DNA of 64,000 nucleotides, from contig NZ_CP012478.1 in NCBI RefSeq assembly GCF_001281315.1, positions 62,001-126,000 of the forward strand, in the 5' to 3' direction. Positions 9,134 through 17,068 of this stretch are shown piece by piece (position 1 is the first letter of the stretch; the number at the start of each line of letters is the position of its first letter). Made by a program: the position numbers and the translations under genes. The notes under the pieces are model-generated. The model was given only the letters and a program-made list of their open reading frames with translations, was not told the origin of the DNA and made no database searches. Origin of the DNA: Arthrobacter sp. ERGS1:01. GTDB lineage: Bacteria > Actinomycetota > Actinomycetes > Actinomycetales > Micrococcaceae.

Positions 9134-9498
9134 GGCCGAACCACGGAATCTTCATAATCGGGCAGAACCCAAACCACAGGGCCAGCCTTGGAGATGAACC
9201 CAAGAAGGGCCCCGCCAACACATAGCCTTGCTCCCGCCTCAACCGCAGCCATTTGGGGTACACCGGCCCGACGCGCCAAGTCTCCAAGCGTGTGCCCTAC
9301 GGCAATTCCATAGGAATCTGATAAATCAGCCACTGCAGCCAAAATTCGTTGGCCTACGTCGTCAGCATGAAGATATTCCTCGTGCCGCTTAATCCCGGCT
9401 TGGGGATCGTCTGCCATAGAGCGGCCGGCGCCGAAGTCGATTGGTGAGAATCCTGCCGGATACCTGGCCCCCCGGTGGACGTACTCTTCATTCGCCAT
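9130..9498 (-). CDS. First gene of the conjugation operon, hypothetical
   Basis: A 122-residue soluble protein, not recognised. The central part, 'GHTLGDLARRAGVPQMAAVEAG', could form a helix-turn-helix-like segment followed by a hydrophobic beta region ('GALLGFISKAGPVVWVLPDY'). I chose ATG at 9498 because GGAGGGCCAGGA stands just before it; a TTG 21 bases upstream has no such site. Its stop overlaps the next start (ATGA). As the first gene after a divergent promoter region it might regulate the operon, but this is a guess from position. Confidence 0.5.
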   Translation of the reverse strand: MANEEYVHRGARYPAGFSPIDFGAGRSMADDPQAGIKRHEEYLHADDVGQRILAAVADLSDSYGIAVGHTLGDLARRAGVPQMAAVEAGARLCVGGALLGFISKAGPVVWVLPDYEDSVVRP

Positions 9499-9701
9499 TC
9501 CTGGCCCTCCATTGATCAATACAACTGTTTTTGGGAACTTCTCTCACCCATTTAGTGCGAGGTTCAACGCGCCGATTTCTGGGAAAGGGACTGCATCATG
9601 TGACGCAGTTCGAAGGGAGATGCCCTCAACGCGTTCAGGTCCGCACTAATGCAGTAGGACCACCAATCGGGTGGCCGTTACCCCTTGGGGAAGGACACAG
9701 C
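9499..9701. promoter_or_regulatory. Divergent promoter region between conjugation operon and adhesin operon
   Basis: The 203 bases separate the minus-strand conjugation operon from the plus-strand adhesin and sortase genes, so both promoters must lie here or nearby. No canonical -35/-10 pair or inverted repeat stood out. A plus-strand ribosome site GGGGAAGGA at 9687-9695 serves the ATG at 9702. Confidence 0.4.
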
Positions 9702-11912
9702 ATGGAACCGCGTTTCATAAAAGCCCAGGCAGACCAGCCTGCGGTGCGCACCAAAAGATTCAACGGGTGGGCCAGATCCGCCACGGCAACTGCCATGGCC
9801 ACTGCGCTTTTGTCCACTGGTGGAATTTCGATCGCCACTATGGCGACCGCAGCCGAGACTCCCGCAGCTGCAGCGGTGGAACCTGGTGGTTGCGGCATGG
9901 ACCTGGGCATCGTCATGGATGCCACCTACTCATTCACTGCGGGCGAATTCGCCAATACCAAGCAGGAAGCAGCGAAATTCGCCACTGCTATTGGTCAGGG
10001 TCCGGGCATGAAGGTTTCCGGGACCTCCTTTGGCATGACTGCTCCCCTGTGGGGTCCGGCCCCTGGGAATCTCCAAGTGGACGAAACCAAGACCCAGGAA
10101 GTCAACAAGAGCTTTTACAACATTGACGTCAGCACGACCGCAGGGGCGAAGTACGTAAGCGACCGGTTCCTTGGCATGACCCGTGAAGGGGTTGCCTCAG
10201 GACGCACCAACTGGGAAGCCGGCCTGCGAAGCATGCAAGGCAAGGGCTTGAAAAAGGTTGTCTTCATCACCGACGGCGTTCCCAACGCCTGGGGGTCAAC
10301 ACAGGCCGACCTGGGATTCATGCCCGTCGATGTGTCCCTGAACCAGCCAGCCATGGACGGCGCCGCACGGGCAATCGCAGACCTGCGGGCAGAGGGTGTC
10401 GAGGTCATCCCCTTGTTCGTGAAGACTTCACAGCCTAATCTTCACGGCATCAACGACCCGAACAGCCCAACCCCGACGGCCGACATTGAAAAGGCCATGA
10501 AGATCCTTGATCCGACCTTCACCATCGCCAAGGCCTTGGACGTCGATCAGATTGCGGCAAAAATGCTTGCAGATGTGACGAGTTCCTGCACCCCCGGCCT
10601 GGCGCTGGATAAGTCGCACACATACGAAGACACCAACAAGGACGGCAAGCCCAACGCCGGCGACACTGTGGTCTACCAGTTCAAGGTCACCAACACGGGC
10701 CAGACCCCACTGAACACCTTGAATCTGGTCGACGACAAGCTGGCTTCCCTCGGGATCAAGTGGTCCTACCCCGCCGGTTTCTCCGGAACACTAGCACCGG
10801 GCGAGTCGGTCACGGCGACTGCTGCGCCGTACATCATCACCGCTGCTGACGAGTGGGCGGGTGAAATTCACAACGTGGCCACCGTGACAGCTGTCAATCC
10901 GTGGAATCCCGAGAAGAACCCGCCGAAGCAAACGGACACGGACGATCAGCCCGTTGTCGGCCCGCCGCCAGCCATTGACCTGGTCAAGACGGTCAAAGAG
11001 ATCGTCGACGTCAACAAGAACGGCATCACCGACAAGGGCGACACCGTGGTCTATGGCTTCAAGGGCTCCAACACCGGGACCGTGCCACTGACGGACGTCA
11101 CCCTCACGGACGACATGCTCTCCAAGATCGCCCCCAAGGGCATCGAGATCACCCCGGAATCAGGATTCAATGGCACGCTGGCTCCCGGCGCCTCCACCAC
11201 CTGGACCTCGGGCTCCTACACACTCACGCAGGCGGACGTCGACCATGGACTGGTCCATAACACGGCCACGCTTACCGGAATTGGCGTCGACAAGGGCAAG
11301 ACCCCTGTTACTGACACCGACGAGGCCGATGTGACCCCGGATCAGAAGCCCGCTATTGACTTGGTAAAGACGGCCCACCTGAATGATTCCAACAACGACG
11401 GAGACGCCGACCCGGGCGAGACCATTGACTATGATTTCGTGGCTAAGAACACCGGAAACGTAACCCTCACGGGTGTGGAACTGACCGATCAGATGCTCGC
11501 CGACGCCAAGGTCGAAATCAAGGCACCTGCCAGCTTCAAAGCCATTCTTGCTCCGGGTGAGTCGGTGACGTTCCATTCGGGCCACTACACCGTCACGGAC
11601 AAGGATGGCACTGCCGGAATGATCCTGAACAAGGCAACGGTTACCGGCAAACCTCCTGTCGACCTGAGCGGTAAGGAAAAGCCTCCAGTCATGGACACCG
11701 ATGAAGCGAAGGTGCCCTCAGTGCCAAACCTCAAGCCCCAGGTCGCAATCACTGTTCCGATTGTCCCTGCTGGCACTGTCGTCGCAGAAACTGGCCCGAA
11801 CACCGGCCTGATCATCGGTGGTGGAGCTGCTGCCCTGGCCGCAATGGCCATCGGCGGAACCATGATCGTCCGCCGCCGTAAGAACGCTGCGGAGCTGAAC
11901 GACACCAAGTAG
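9702..11912 (+). CDS. Von Willebrand A-type adhesin with three Ig-like repeats and sortase signal
   Basis: A 736-residue secreted, wall-anchored protein. A long signal peptide with an Ala/Thr-rich core spans about residues 25-55. A VWA-like domain starts at 'GCGMDLGIVMDATYSF' and includes 'KKVVFITDGVPN'. The metal site is degenerate: D-A-T-Y-S replaces the usual DxSxS. Three DUF11/CARDB-type repeats follow, each beginning with an 'AIDLVKT' or 'LALDKSH' strand and containing Ca-loop-like 'DTNKDGKPNAGD', 'DVNKNGITDKGD' or 'DSNNDGDADPGE'. The end carries VAETG, a membrane helix and 'RRRKNA'. The ATG at 9702 has GGGGAAGGA upstream. Such proteins promote cell contact, here plausibly mating-pair formation. 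The sortase is two genes' length downstream. Confidence 0.8.
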   Translation: MEPRFIKAQADQPAVRTKRFNGWARSATATAMATALLSTGGISIATMATAAETPAAAAVEPGGCGMDLGIVMDATYSFTAGEFANTKQEAAKFATAIGQGPGMKVSGTSFGMTAPLWGPAPGNLQVDETKTQEVNKSFYNIDVSTTAGAKYVSDRFLGMTREGVASGRTNWEAGLRSMQGKGLKKVVFITDGVPNAWGSTQADLGFMPVDVSLNQPAMDGAARAIADLRAEGVEVIPLFVKTSQPNLHGINDPNSPTPTADIEKAMKILDPTFTIAKALDVDQIAAKMLADVTSSCTPGLALDKSHTYEDTNKDGKPNAGDTVVYQFKVTNTGQTPLNTLNLVDDKLASLGIKWSYPAGFSGTLAPGESVTATAAPYIITAADEWAGEIHNVATVTAVNPWNPEKNPPKQTDTDDQPVVGPPPAIDLVKTVKEIVDVNKNGITDKGDTVVYGFKGSNTGTVPLTDVTLTDDMLSKIAPKGIEITPESGFNGTLAPGASTTWTSGSYTLTQADVDHGLVHNTATLTGIGVDKGKTPVTDTDEADVTPDQKPAIDLVKTAHLNDSNNDGDADPGETIDYDFVAKNTGNVTLTGVELTDQMLADAKVEIKAPASFKAILAPGESVTFHSGHYTVTDKDGTAGMILNKATVTGKPPVDLSGKEKPPVMDTDEAKVPSVPNLKPQVAITVPIVPAGTVVAETGPNTGLIIGGGAAALAAMAIGGTMIVRRRKNAAELNDTK

Positions 11913-12150
11913 GACGCACCACCACAAGCCCCGTGCGGGGCATTCAGGCAGTCAGAAGCAAACGGACTGCCCGGGTGCCCCGCACCCTTAATGCCTGGAC
12001 CGAAAGGAACGCAATGCCAAAGACTGACCAGCATCCCCAAAACGATCGAATTGTGGGCTGTCCCAACGCCCATGCCGGCCATCTCCGTCGCACTATCCAC
12101 GGGTGCCTCCTACGGTTAGATCGGACCCTAAAAAGGTGGTCGAAATCGCT

Positions 12151-12831
12151 ATGAGCACCCACGCACGCATCAAGAAGCGTGGGCCGCGCGTTCTGGCCGC
12201 AATCCTTGCCCTCGTGGCCCTGGCAGGAGTCGCCTCGGTTGTGCTCGGCATTGTGGGGGCCGGGGGCCCACCGAGCTACATTCAGGCACCGGTCATTGAA
12301 AAACCCTTCACACCCAGCGACCCTGATACTTTCGTTGGCCCTACAGACCCTCCCAATGCCAAGACAACTGTCGCCTCAAGGCTCTTGGGGCCGCTAGAAC
12401 TTTCCGTGCCGTCCGTGGGACTGCACGCTTCCATCGTGGCCGGCGGACTCACCTCCAAAGGGGCCATCGACCTACCCGCCTCGCCCCTGGTAGCCCACTA
12501 CACCCCAGCAGCCCCCCTAGGGGCCGTCGAAGGGTCAACCGTCATAGCGGGGCACGTCGACGAGATCGACGGCTCAGCGTCTCCAATGGCCCTGCTGGCC
12601 AAGATCCAAAAGGGCGCGCCAATCTTCGTCACCGACGCAGCTGGCACCATCCACAGGTACAAGGCAGTTGACGCACGCCTTTACGCCAAGCACGCACTTC
12701 CTGAAGCCTTCTTCACCACGAGCGGGGCACCGCAGCTTCGCCTGATCACCTGTGGCGGACCAATCGGGGAAATTGACGGCCAGATCAACTACCTCGACAA
12801 CACCGTCGTCTCGGCCGTTCCGTGGCCATGA
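12151..12831 (+). CDS. Sortase (class E/F-like transpeptidase)
   Basis: A 226-residue sortase with an N-terminal membrane anchor (about residues 12-36). The fold signature 'LSVPSVGLHASIVAGGL' is followed by catalytic His in 'VIAGHVD' (about residue 134) and catalytic Cys in 'LRLITCGGPI' (about 201). The usual 'Y-R-D-N-V-V-V' strand after the Cys reads 'YLDNTVV', so the conserved Arg position appears to be Leu. This is worth an alignment check. Sortases cleave LPxTG/LAxTG signals and attach proteins to peptidoglycan; two candidate substrates, LAYTG (6927-7733) and VAETG (9702-11912), flank it. ATG 12151 is preferred over an upstream non-ATG codon since 'MSTHARIKKR' begins a typical anchor. Confidence 0.82.
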   Translation: MSTHARIKKRGPRVLAAILALVALAGVASVVLGIVGAGGPPSYIQAPVIEKPFTPSDPDTFVGPTDPPNAKTTVASRLLGPLELSVPSVGLHASIVAGGLTSKGAIDLPASPLVAHYTPAAPLGAVEGSTVIAGHVDEIDGSASPMALLAKIQKGAPIFVTDAAGTIHRYKAVDARLYAKHALPEAFFTTSGAPQLRLITCGGPIGEIDGQINYLDNTVVSAVPWP

Positions 12832-13013
12832 TGGAAACTAACAGGGAAGAGCCCGGCACGCGACATCTCTATTGGGAGACTGTCCCGCGTGTATGCATCG
12901 GGAATCGCATCTATCTCGACCAACAAGATGTGCTGATCTTGATGAGCCAGCTCGATGAAGAATACAAGAGCCTTGGTGAACAGCTTCTAGGAGCTGAAGA
13001 CCAACACCGCTGA
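12828..13013 (+). CDS. Small hypothetical protein coupled to sortase
   Basis: A 61-residue protein that starts in an ATGA overlap with the sortase stop (ATG 12828, another ATG at 12831). It has 'RVCIGNRIYLDQQDVLILM' followed by an acidic helical tail, with no signal peptide or membrane span. The fold may be a short beta-hairpin plus helix. The function is not recognised. Its coupling to the sortase and its place directly before a strong terminator support it as a real gene. Confidence 0.5.
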   Translation: MMETNREEPGTRHLYWETVPRVCIGNRIYLDQQDVLILMSQLDEEYKSLGEQLLGAEDQHR

Positions 13014-13067
13014 TGAACTCAACTTGGCTCATGAAACGGTGGCAAGGTAGCAACGTATGAACGTGAA

Positions 13068-13110
13068 AACGGAAGAGTCGCCCCACCGATAGTGGGGCGA
13101 CTCTTCCGTT
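13068..13110. terminator. Strong bidirectional hairpin terminator
   Basis: A perfect 19-bp inverted repeat, 13068-13086 and 13092-13110, with a 5-base loop CGATA. The arms begin AACGGAAGAGTCG, so A-rich and T-rich ends flank the stem on both strands. It lies between the convergent sortase operon (plus) and the 13115-13330 gene (minus) and probably ends transcription from both sides. Confidence 0.85.
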
Positions 13111-13114
13111 ACCA

Positions 13115-13330
13115 TCAAGGCTCGTGTCTATCCATGGGCCACAAGCGTTTCAAAATATCCCGCAGGCCTCGCTTGGCTGGGGGTTCCTCCGCCGGCCAGC
13201 ACTGTGGGCAGGGCTCCGGGAACGATTCAGCAATATCCCAAGACCAACCATTGGTGCAATCAGGATTTGTGCAGTGGGGTGATTTGCCTGGTCCCCTATC
13301 GTTCCAGGGGGTCTCAGAATTCTCAGCCAT
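13115..13330 (-). CDS. Cys-rich zinc-ribbon-like mini-protein
   Basis: A 71-residue protein with four cysteines arranged as CTNPDC (about residues 20-25) and CPQC (about 41-44), a typical zinc-ribbon pattern (C-x4-C-x15-C-x2-C). The basic C-terminal tail 'KRGLRDILKRLWP' could bind nucleic acid. ATG 13330 is preceded by GAAGAGGAAC. It follows the SGNH protein gene by 37 bases, so it is probably the last gene of that operon, ended by the hairpin at 13068-13110. The function is unknown. Confidence 0.55.
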   Translation of the reverse strand: MAENSETPWNDRGPGKSPHCTNPDCTNGWSWDIAESFPEPCPQCWPAEEPPAKRGLRDILKRLWPMDRHEP

Positions 13331-13367
13331 TGTTCCTCTTCACATCCTCAATATTAGTTGACCGAGG

Positions 13368-14876
13368 TCAGAGGAGCTTGCGCAGCTCACGGGCATAGGT
13401 TTGGGCCACTAGGTTATGCCCGGCTTGTTGGAGATGCACGGCATCTTTGTAAAGTGCATCAGCACCCGCTGTTGTTGCCATTCCCGCCAGAGGAATCGTC
13501 GCGAGGCCTTGATGAGTTGCCTCCTGGACGATGACCTGGTCGACGGCCCGGCGCTGGGTGTGGGAATTATCGGTTCGGGACATGACACCGTTGACGACAA
13601 TCTTGGAGTTGGGGTACTTCTTCTTTAAATCACTCCACAAAATCTTGGCTTGGGCTGCGACATAAGGCAGTGAAGCATGGGTCGACGCATCGTTCCCGCC
13701 AAGGTTGACGATAACCAGCCCGGGGTTTCCCTGGGGCAGCAGGATGCGGTTTTGATCCACGGCGAAGGCTCCGGAACCGCCAGTCTTCGGAATGGCCGCT
13801 ACGTAGCCGAGGCCACCGAATGCCAGTTGAATCTGCTTTGTATACCCATTGAGGCGAGCCCCTTGCTCGGTGTAGGAGTCGCCGTCCAGTTGAGAATCAC
13901 CGAGCATGACAACGGTTGCTGAATCAGCCAATTGTGCCGAGTAGATCTGCATGGTTTTGGTGTTCCATTCGGTCTCCACGTTTTGGAACTTGGTGTGGAT
14001 GCCGTTGGTCCCTAGACTGCCGTCCGTTTCGGGCCACCCGAATTGGCTGGGGTTCGCTGCCCAGACACGGTAGGTATTCTCATCGACAATTTTTGCGCCA
14101 GTTGTCGGTCCCCAGACAAGCCGGCAGTCTGCGAACGCCTGGGACCAACCACTGCTGATGCGTACTTTCTCGCCAACGGGATGGCCAAGAATCCCATCGG
14201 GTCCGCCTAAGGCGTTGTAGCGGTTTTGAATTTGTCCAGGCGTCAAGGTGAGTGCACCGGTTTTTGAAGACCAAATCATGGTTCCACCCTGGTACCGCTG
14301 GTACACGCCGCCTTTTTTGTACCCGTTGGTTTCGTTGTTCAGCGGGTAACCAAGAGCTCCACGCTCAAAACCCATTCGACCCCAGGAGGTTCGGATGCCA
14401 CCTTTGGAAATTTGTGCGCCAGTTTTGGTCGTCCAATAGATGGCTCCCCCCTCAAAGAGCTGGTATGCACCGTTCTGGACAAGGGGCCGGGGATTCTGCA
14501 GCGGATACCCGAGACTGCTACCTCGTCCCCCAGCACGTTTCCAGGCAGCTTCGATTGCACCGTTGAGATACTTCGCCCCTGTTGCTGGTGACCATACGAT
14601 ACTGCCGCCGGCAAATACCTGTATGCAGGTGCGTTGAGACTTGATTGTGCTGCAAGATTCATTGGACCTTGGGGCGCGCAGAATATTGCGAATGGAGGAA
14701 TCAGACCAATACAGGGAGCCGATTCCACCCCGGAGAATTGGGGCAGATGCCGCAACACCTGCAGTTTGCGCAGAAGCCGCCGGCACCCCGGTGAGGAAAC
14801 CACCGGCAATGGTGGCCACGATAGCCAGGGAAGCCCCGACCTTCTGCAAATTTCGCGGGTTCTTGACAATAGACAT
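13368..14876 (-). CDS. Secreted LGFP-repeat protein with SGNH esterase domain
   Basis: A 502-residue secreted protein. A signal peptide ends near residue 36 ('VPAASA'). At least four LGFP-type repeats follow (about residues 75-320), recognisable by 'SSLGYPLQNP', 'GALGYPLNNE', 'GILGHPVGEK' and 'SQFGWPETDG', each with a W[ST].xTGA strand. These bind cell-wall arabinogalactan or peptidoglycan in actinobacteria. The C-terminal SGNH hydrolase domain has block I GDSQLD (Ser about 325), block III GGND (about 390) and the catalytic DAVH pair near 478. The enzyme probably removes acyl groups from wall polymer or lipid. It is unusual cargo next to a regulator operon and may modify the host surface. Confidence 0.85.
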   Translation of the reverse strand: MSIVKNPRNLQKVGASLAIVATIAGGFLTGVPAASAQTAGVAASAPILRGGIGSLYWSDSSIRNILRAPRSNESCSTIKSQRTCIQVFAGGSIVWSPATGAKYLNGAIEAAWKRAGGRGSSLGYPLQNPRPLVQNGAYQLFEGGAIYWTTKTGAQISKGGIRTSWGRMGFERGALGYPLNNETNGYKKGGVYQRYQGGTMIWSSKTGALTLTPGQIQNRYNALGGPDGILGHPVGEKVRISSGWSQAFADCRLVWGPTTGAKIVDENTYRVWAANPSQFGWPETDGSLGTNGIHTKFQNVETEWNTKTMQIYSAQLADSATVVMLGDSQLDGDSYTEQGARLNGYTKQIQLAFGGLGYVAAIPKTGGSGAFAVDQNRILLPQGNPGLVIVNLGGNDASTHASLPYVAAQAKILWSDLKKKYPNSKIVVNGVMSRTDNSHTQRRAVDQVIVQEATHQGLATIPLAGMATTAGADALYKDAVHLQQAGHNLVAQTYARELRKLL

Positions 14877-14912
14877 GGCGTGAAACCTTCTTCGCTGGTG
14901 AAGCTCTGGAAA

Positions 14913-15668
14913 CTAGGGGGACGTTTGATACCGCAAGGCAACGAGCTGTGCCCGAACGGCTGGGAGAGATATTGCGTGAGCGGCCGATACATTGTGAAGT
15001 CGCGCCCAGACGTACCCGCGGGGCACTGTCACGAATGCGATCAAGGCCTCGCGTAGATTAGCCGGCAGGTACTTTGCGAGCTCACGTGAGACTGCCTTGG
15101 AGTGAAAGCCATGAGTGTCTGCATGAGAATCAAGGATTTCAACTGCTGCGGCAGCTAATGAGGCCGGCCAAGCAAGATGGCGCAGCAAGGACTCAAGCTC
15201 ATTCCAAACCTCGCAGACGCCGGCGGAGGGCGAACTGAGTGAACGGAGAACCGTTTCTTCGTGCTCCCCTACGGAGCGCACAAATACCTCGTCTGCTTGT
15301 ATCTTCAGAGTCTGCTTGATCTTCTTCCACTTGCCATCACGAATTATCGATTCGGACACACCGTGCCGTTCGGCCAGCAGTCTGCGCCTCAAGCTCTCCC
15401 TAATTCCAGAGAGGACCCACGCGCACGGCGACTCTGACCGTTCGAACCCTCCCTTGCGTAGAACCTCCCAGGCCAAAGAGAGGAAATCCGCGTCATCAAC
15501 TCCAGGAAAGTCGAAGCGCAGCGGGCGGATCAATTCGGGAAGGAAGCTGTGAAACAGCGTGTGTGCTGCCTCGCTTTGCGCACCCTGACACCGGTACTCG
15601 CCGACAAGTCGTATTAGCGTCTCGTTGCGTTCTTGAGGGGTAGTCTGACGATCTGCCGTGGCCGTCAT
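14913..15668 (-). CDS. Hypothetical plasmid regulator, sigma-like N-terminus
   Basis: A 251-residue soluble, mostly helical protein. The stretch 'TLFHSFLPELIRPLRFDF' followed by 'DDADFLSLAWEVLRKGGF' resembles the region 2 helices of extracytoplasmic sigma factors. A later basic segment, 'RESLRRRLLAERHGVSES', could be a second DNA-binding helix pair. The similarity is weak and the protein is not recognised with certainty. ATG 15668 overlaps the upstream stop (ATGA), so it is cotranslated with the HTH protein at 15665-16429. A regulatory or replication-linked role is inferred. Confidence 0.45.
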   Translation of the reverse strand: MTATADRQTTPQERNETLIRLVGEYRCQGAQSEAAHTLFHSFLPELIRPLRFDFPGVDDADFLSLAWEVLRKGGFERSESPCAWVLSGIRESLRRRLLAERHGVSESIIRDGKWKKIKQTLKIQADEVFVRSVGEHEETVLRSLSSPSAGVCEVWNELESLLRHLAWPASLAAAAVEILDSHADTHGFHSKAVSRELAKYLPANLREALIAFVTVPRGYVWARLHNVSAAHAISLPAVRAQLVALRYQTSP

Positions 15669-16429
15669 AGCGCTAGGCCCCACTGTGATGCAAGCTCCTT
15701 AGCCTGCTGGAAAGTGCTTTCGGTGTTCTGCAAAAGCCTCCACAAGGGCTGCCGGTGGTGCTCGCTGTATCGGTCCGGGCCTAGTGCCCCTAGAGAGTCC
15801 ACAACATGCTGTAAGTCCGCGCTAATCGCTTCGGCCATAACCAGCTGATCTGTTGTTTCATCAACGACTGTTTGGCCGCCAATCTCAGCGAGGAACCCCT
15901 CCATATCGAAGTTCAAGCCATCCTGAACGCCGACTTTCTCAACAGTTCCCAGGTCCAGGGTTCCTTGCCCTGAGAGGACCTGCGGTATTGGCTGGGTGAC
16001 GTCCCGCCGGTTGCGGGGCCGTGTCAGCCCATCCAATGATCGGATCATCAAAGGTAGTGCTTTGTCTTGCTCCTGGGAGAGGATTTTTACATCGCGCTGG
16101 ATGGTCGATGCTGAGGCCCCCAATACTGGGGCCATCGCGTAGGACGAGAAGTGCTGCTGGGCCATTTCACGAACAAGCTTCGTTCGCTCCGGACGGGCCA
16201 GGCGTACCAACCGAAGATGCTCGGATTCAATCAGAGCCTCCCAGCTTGGAAGGCCGAGGGCCTTCCAAGCCTGACCTTCGTGCAGATCTACGACTAGCTT
16301 GATTATGGACTTGGCTGAACGGTCTACGGCCTTGAGCTCGCGAGAAAGATCGCCGAGTTTGGTCCGCAACTGATCAACCTTCATGCGAGCCACAGAACGG
16401 CTCAGTGTGCCTGCACGATCTGTATCCAT
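15665..16429 (-). CDS. KorB/ParB-like helix-turn-helix protein
   Basis: A 254-residue protein. The N-terminal helical region 'LGDLSRELKAVDRSAKSI' precedes 'LGLPSWEALIESEHLRL', and then an HTH-like segment 'FSSYAMAPVLGASASTIQRDV' (about residues 98-118) occurs. This order (a 'W.ALGLPSWEAL' block followed by HTH) is common in DNA-binding proteins of actinobacterial plasmids. The C-terminal half is variable and acidic. The gene is divergent from the wHTH gene at 16552, and the 11-bp direct repeats at 16474-16505 between them are likely binding sites for one of the two. A role in plasmid gene control is inferred. Confidence 0.55.
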   Translation of the reverse strand: MDTDRAGTLSRSVARMKVDQLRTKLGDLSRELKAVDRSAKSIIKLVVDLHEGQAWKALGLPSWEALIESEHLRLVRLARPERTKLVREMAQQHFSSYAMAPVLGASASTIQRDVKILSQEQDKALPLMIRSLDGLTRPRNRRDVTQPIPQVLSGQGTLDLGTVEKVGVQDGLNFDMEGFLAEIGGQTVVDETTDQLVMAEAISADLQHVVDSLGALGPDRYSEHHRQPLWRLLQNTESTFQQAKELASQWGLAL

Positions 16430-16449
16430 AAGTGCTCCCCCAAAAAGGC

Positions 16450-16466
16450 GGGTGAATCCTCACCCG
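16450..16466. repeat. Short hairpin near the divergent start
   Basis: GGGTGAATCCTCACCC forms a 6-bp stem with a 4-base loop in the leader of the minus-strand HTH gene, about 20 bases before its start. It could influence transcription or translation start of 15665-16429. Confidence 0.35.
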
Positions 16467-16473
16467 GTATTGT

Positions 16474-16505
16474 ATGTTTAATATGTTAGCTTAGATGTTT
16501 AATAT
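16474..16505. promoter_or_regulatory. Two 11-bp direct repeats spaced 21 bp: candidate operator
   Basis: ATGTTTAATAT occurs at 16474-16484 and 16495-16505, exactly 21 bases apart, or two helical turns. The pair is AT-rich in a GC-rich region and sits between divergent regulator genes. A protein binding the same helix face cooperatively would fit. The second copy includes an ATG (16495) that could be misread as the start of the downstream gene. Confidence 0.55.
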
Positions 16506-16551
16506 TTCAACTACTCGATGGGATTATCTAACAATGGTCAGATCAGGCAGA

Positions 16552-16899
16552 ATGGAAGGCATGCCTCGATACGCAAGCCCTCAGGATCCCATGTGGTCAG
16601 AGGATCTTGACGCGTCAATCCGGGCTTTCGGAGTCTCGATTCGTCAGCAGATCGTGAAGTACCTCCGCGTCAACGGCCCCTCAATGCGTATTCAGATTGA
16701 GCGCGGAACGGGACTCTCAACGGGAAATGTCTCCCAATCCCTCAAGGTTCTTGAAGGTACCGGAGTGGTAGTTGTAGATCTCAAGGGCGTCGAGCGATCA
16801 ACTCGACCATTGACCTATTCGGTCGATGTGAAACGAGCGGAGCACCTGTGGCGCCTTCAGGGGAGCTACATGCTTGGCCGCGGGGCCATTTCCACCTGA
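16552..16899 (+). CDS. Winged-helix (ArsR/MarR-like) regulator
   Basis: A regulator of about 115 residues. The core 'FGVSIRQQIVKYLRVNG' plus 'MRIQIERGTGLSTGNVSQSLKVLEGTGVVV' is a winged helix in which the recognition helix is 'STGNVSQSLKVLE'. The wing follows in 'VERSTRPLTYSVD'. No metal-binding Cys pairs are present. The start is uncertain: in-frame ATGs exist at 16495, 16534, 16552 and 16561. I prefer 16552 since 16495 lies inside a direct repeat and has no ribosome site. It is divergent from the 15665-16429 HTH gene, so it may control both sides. Confidence 0.6.
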   Translation: MEGMPRYASPQDPMWSEDLDASIRAFGVSIRQQIVKYLRVNGPSMRIQIERGTGLSTGNVSQSLKVLEGTGVVVVDLKGVERSTRPLTYSVDVKRAEHLWRLQGSYMLGRGAIST

Positions 16900-16970
16900 G
16901 TACACAGCCGGGCCTCCTGTAGGGCTGTAAGACTAGAATGATAGGGTTCCTGCCAGTTTGAATGCGGTCA

Positions 16971-17002
16971 ATATCCATAATCTAGCGCATTATTATGGAT
17001 AT
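16971..17002. promoter_or_regulatory. 11-bp inverted repeat, candidate operator
   Basis: ATATCCATAAT (16971-16981) and ATTATGGATAT (16992-17002) form perfect 11-bp arms with a 10-base spacer. Arm centres are 21 bases apart. It lies 67 bases upstream of the HTH gene at 17069 and is probably the operator of that gene or of its partner. Confidence 0.6.
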
Positions 17003-17068
17003 GGCCCAACTGGCCCCGGGGAAGGGACGCTATGCACGTTTCATGTCTAAAGCCACGGGGGTGGGCCT

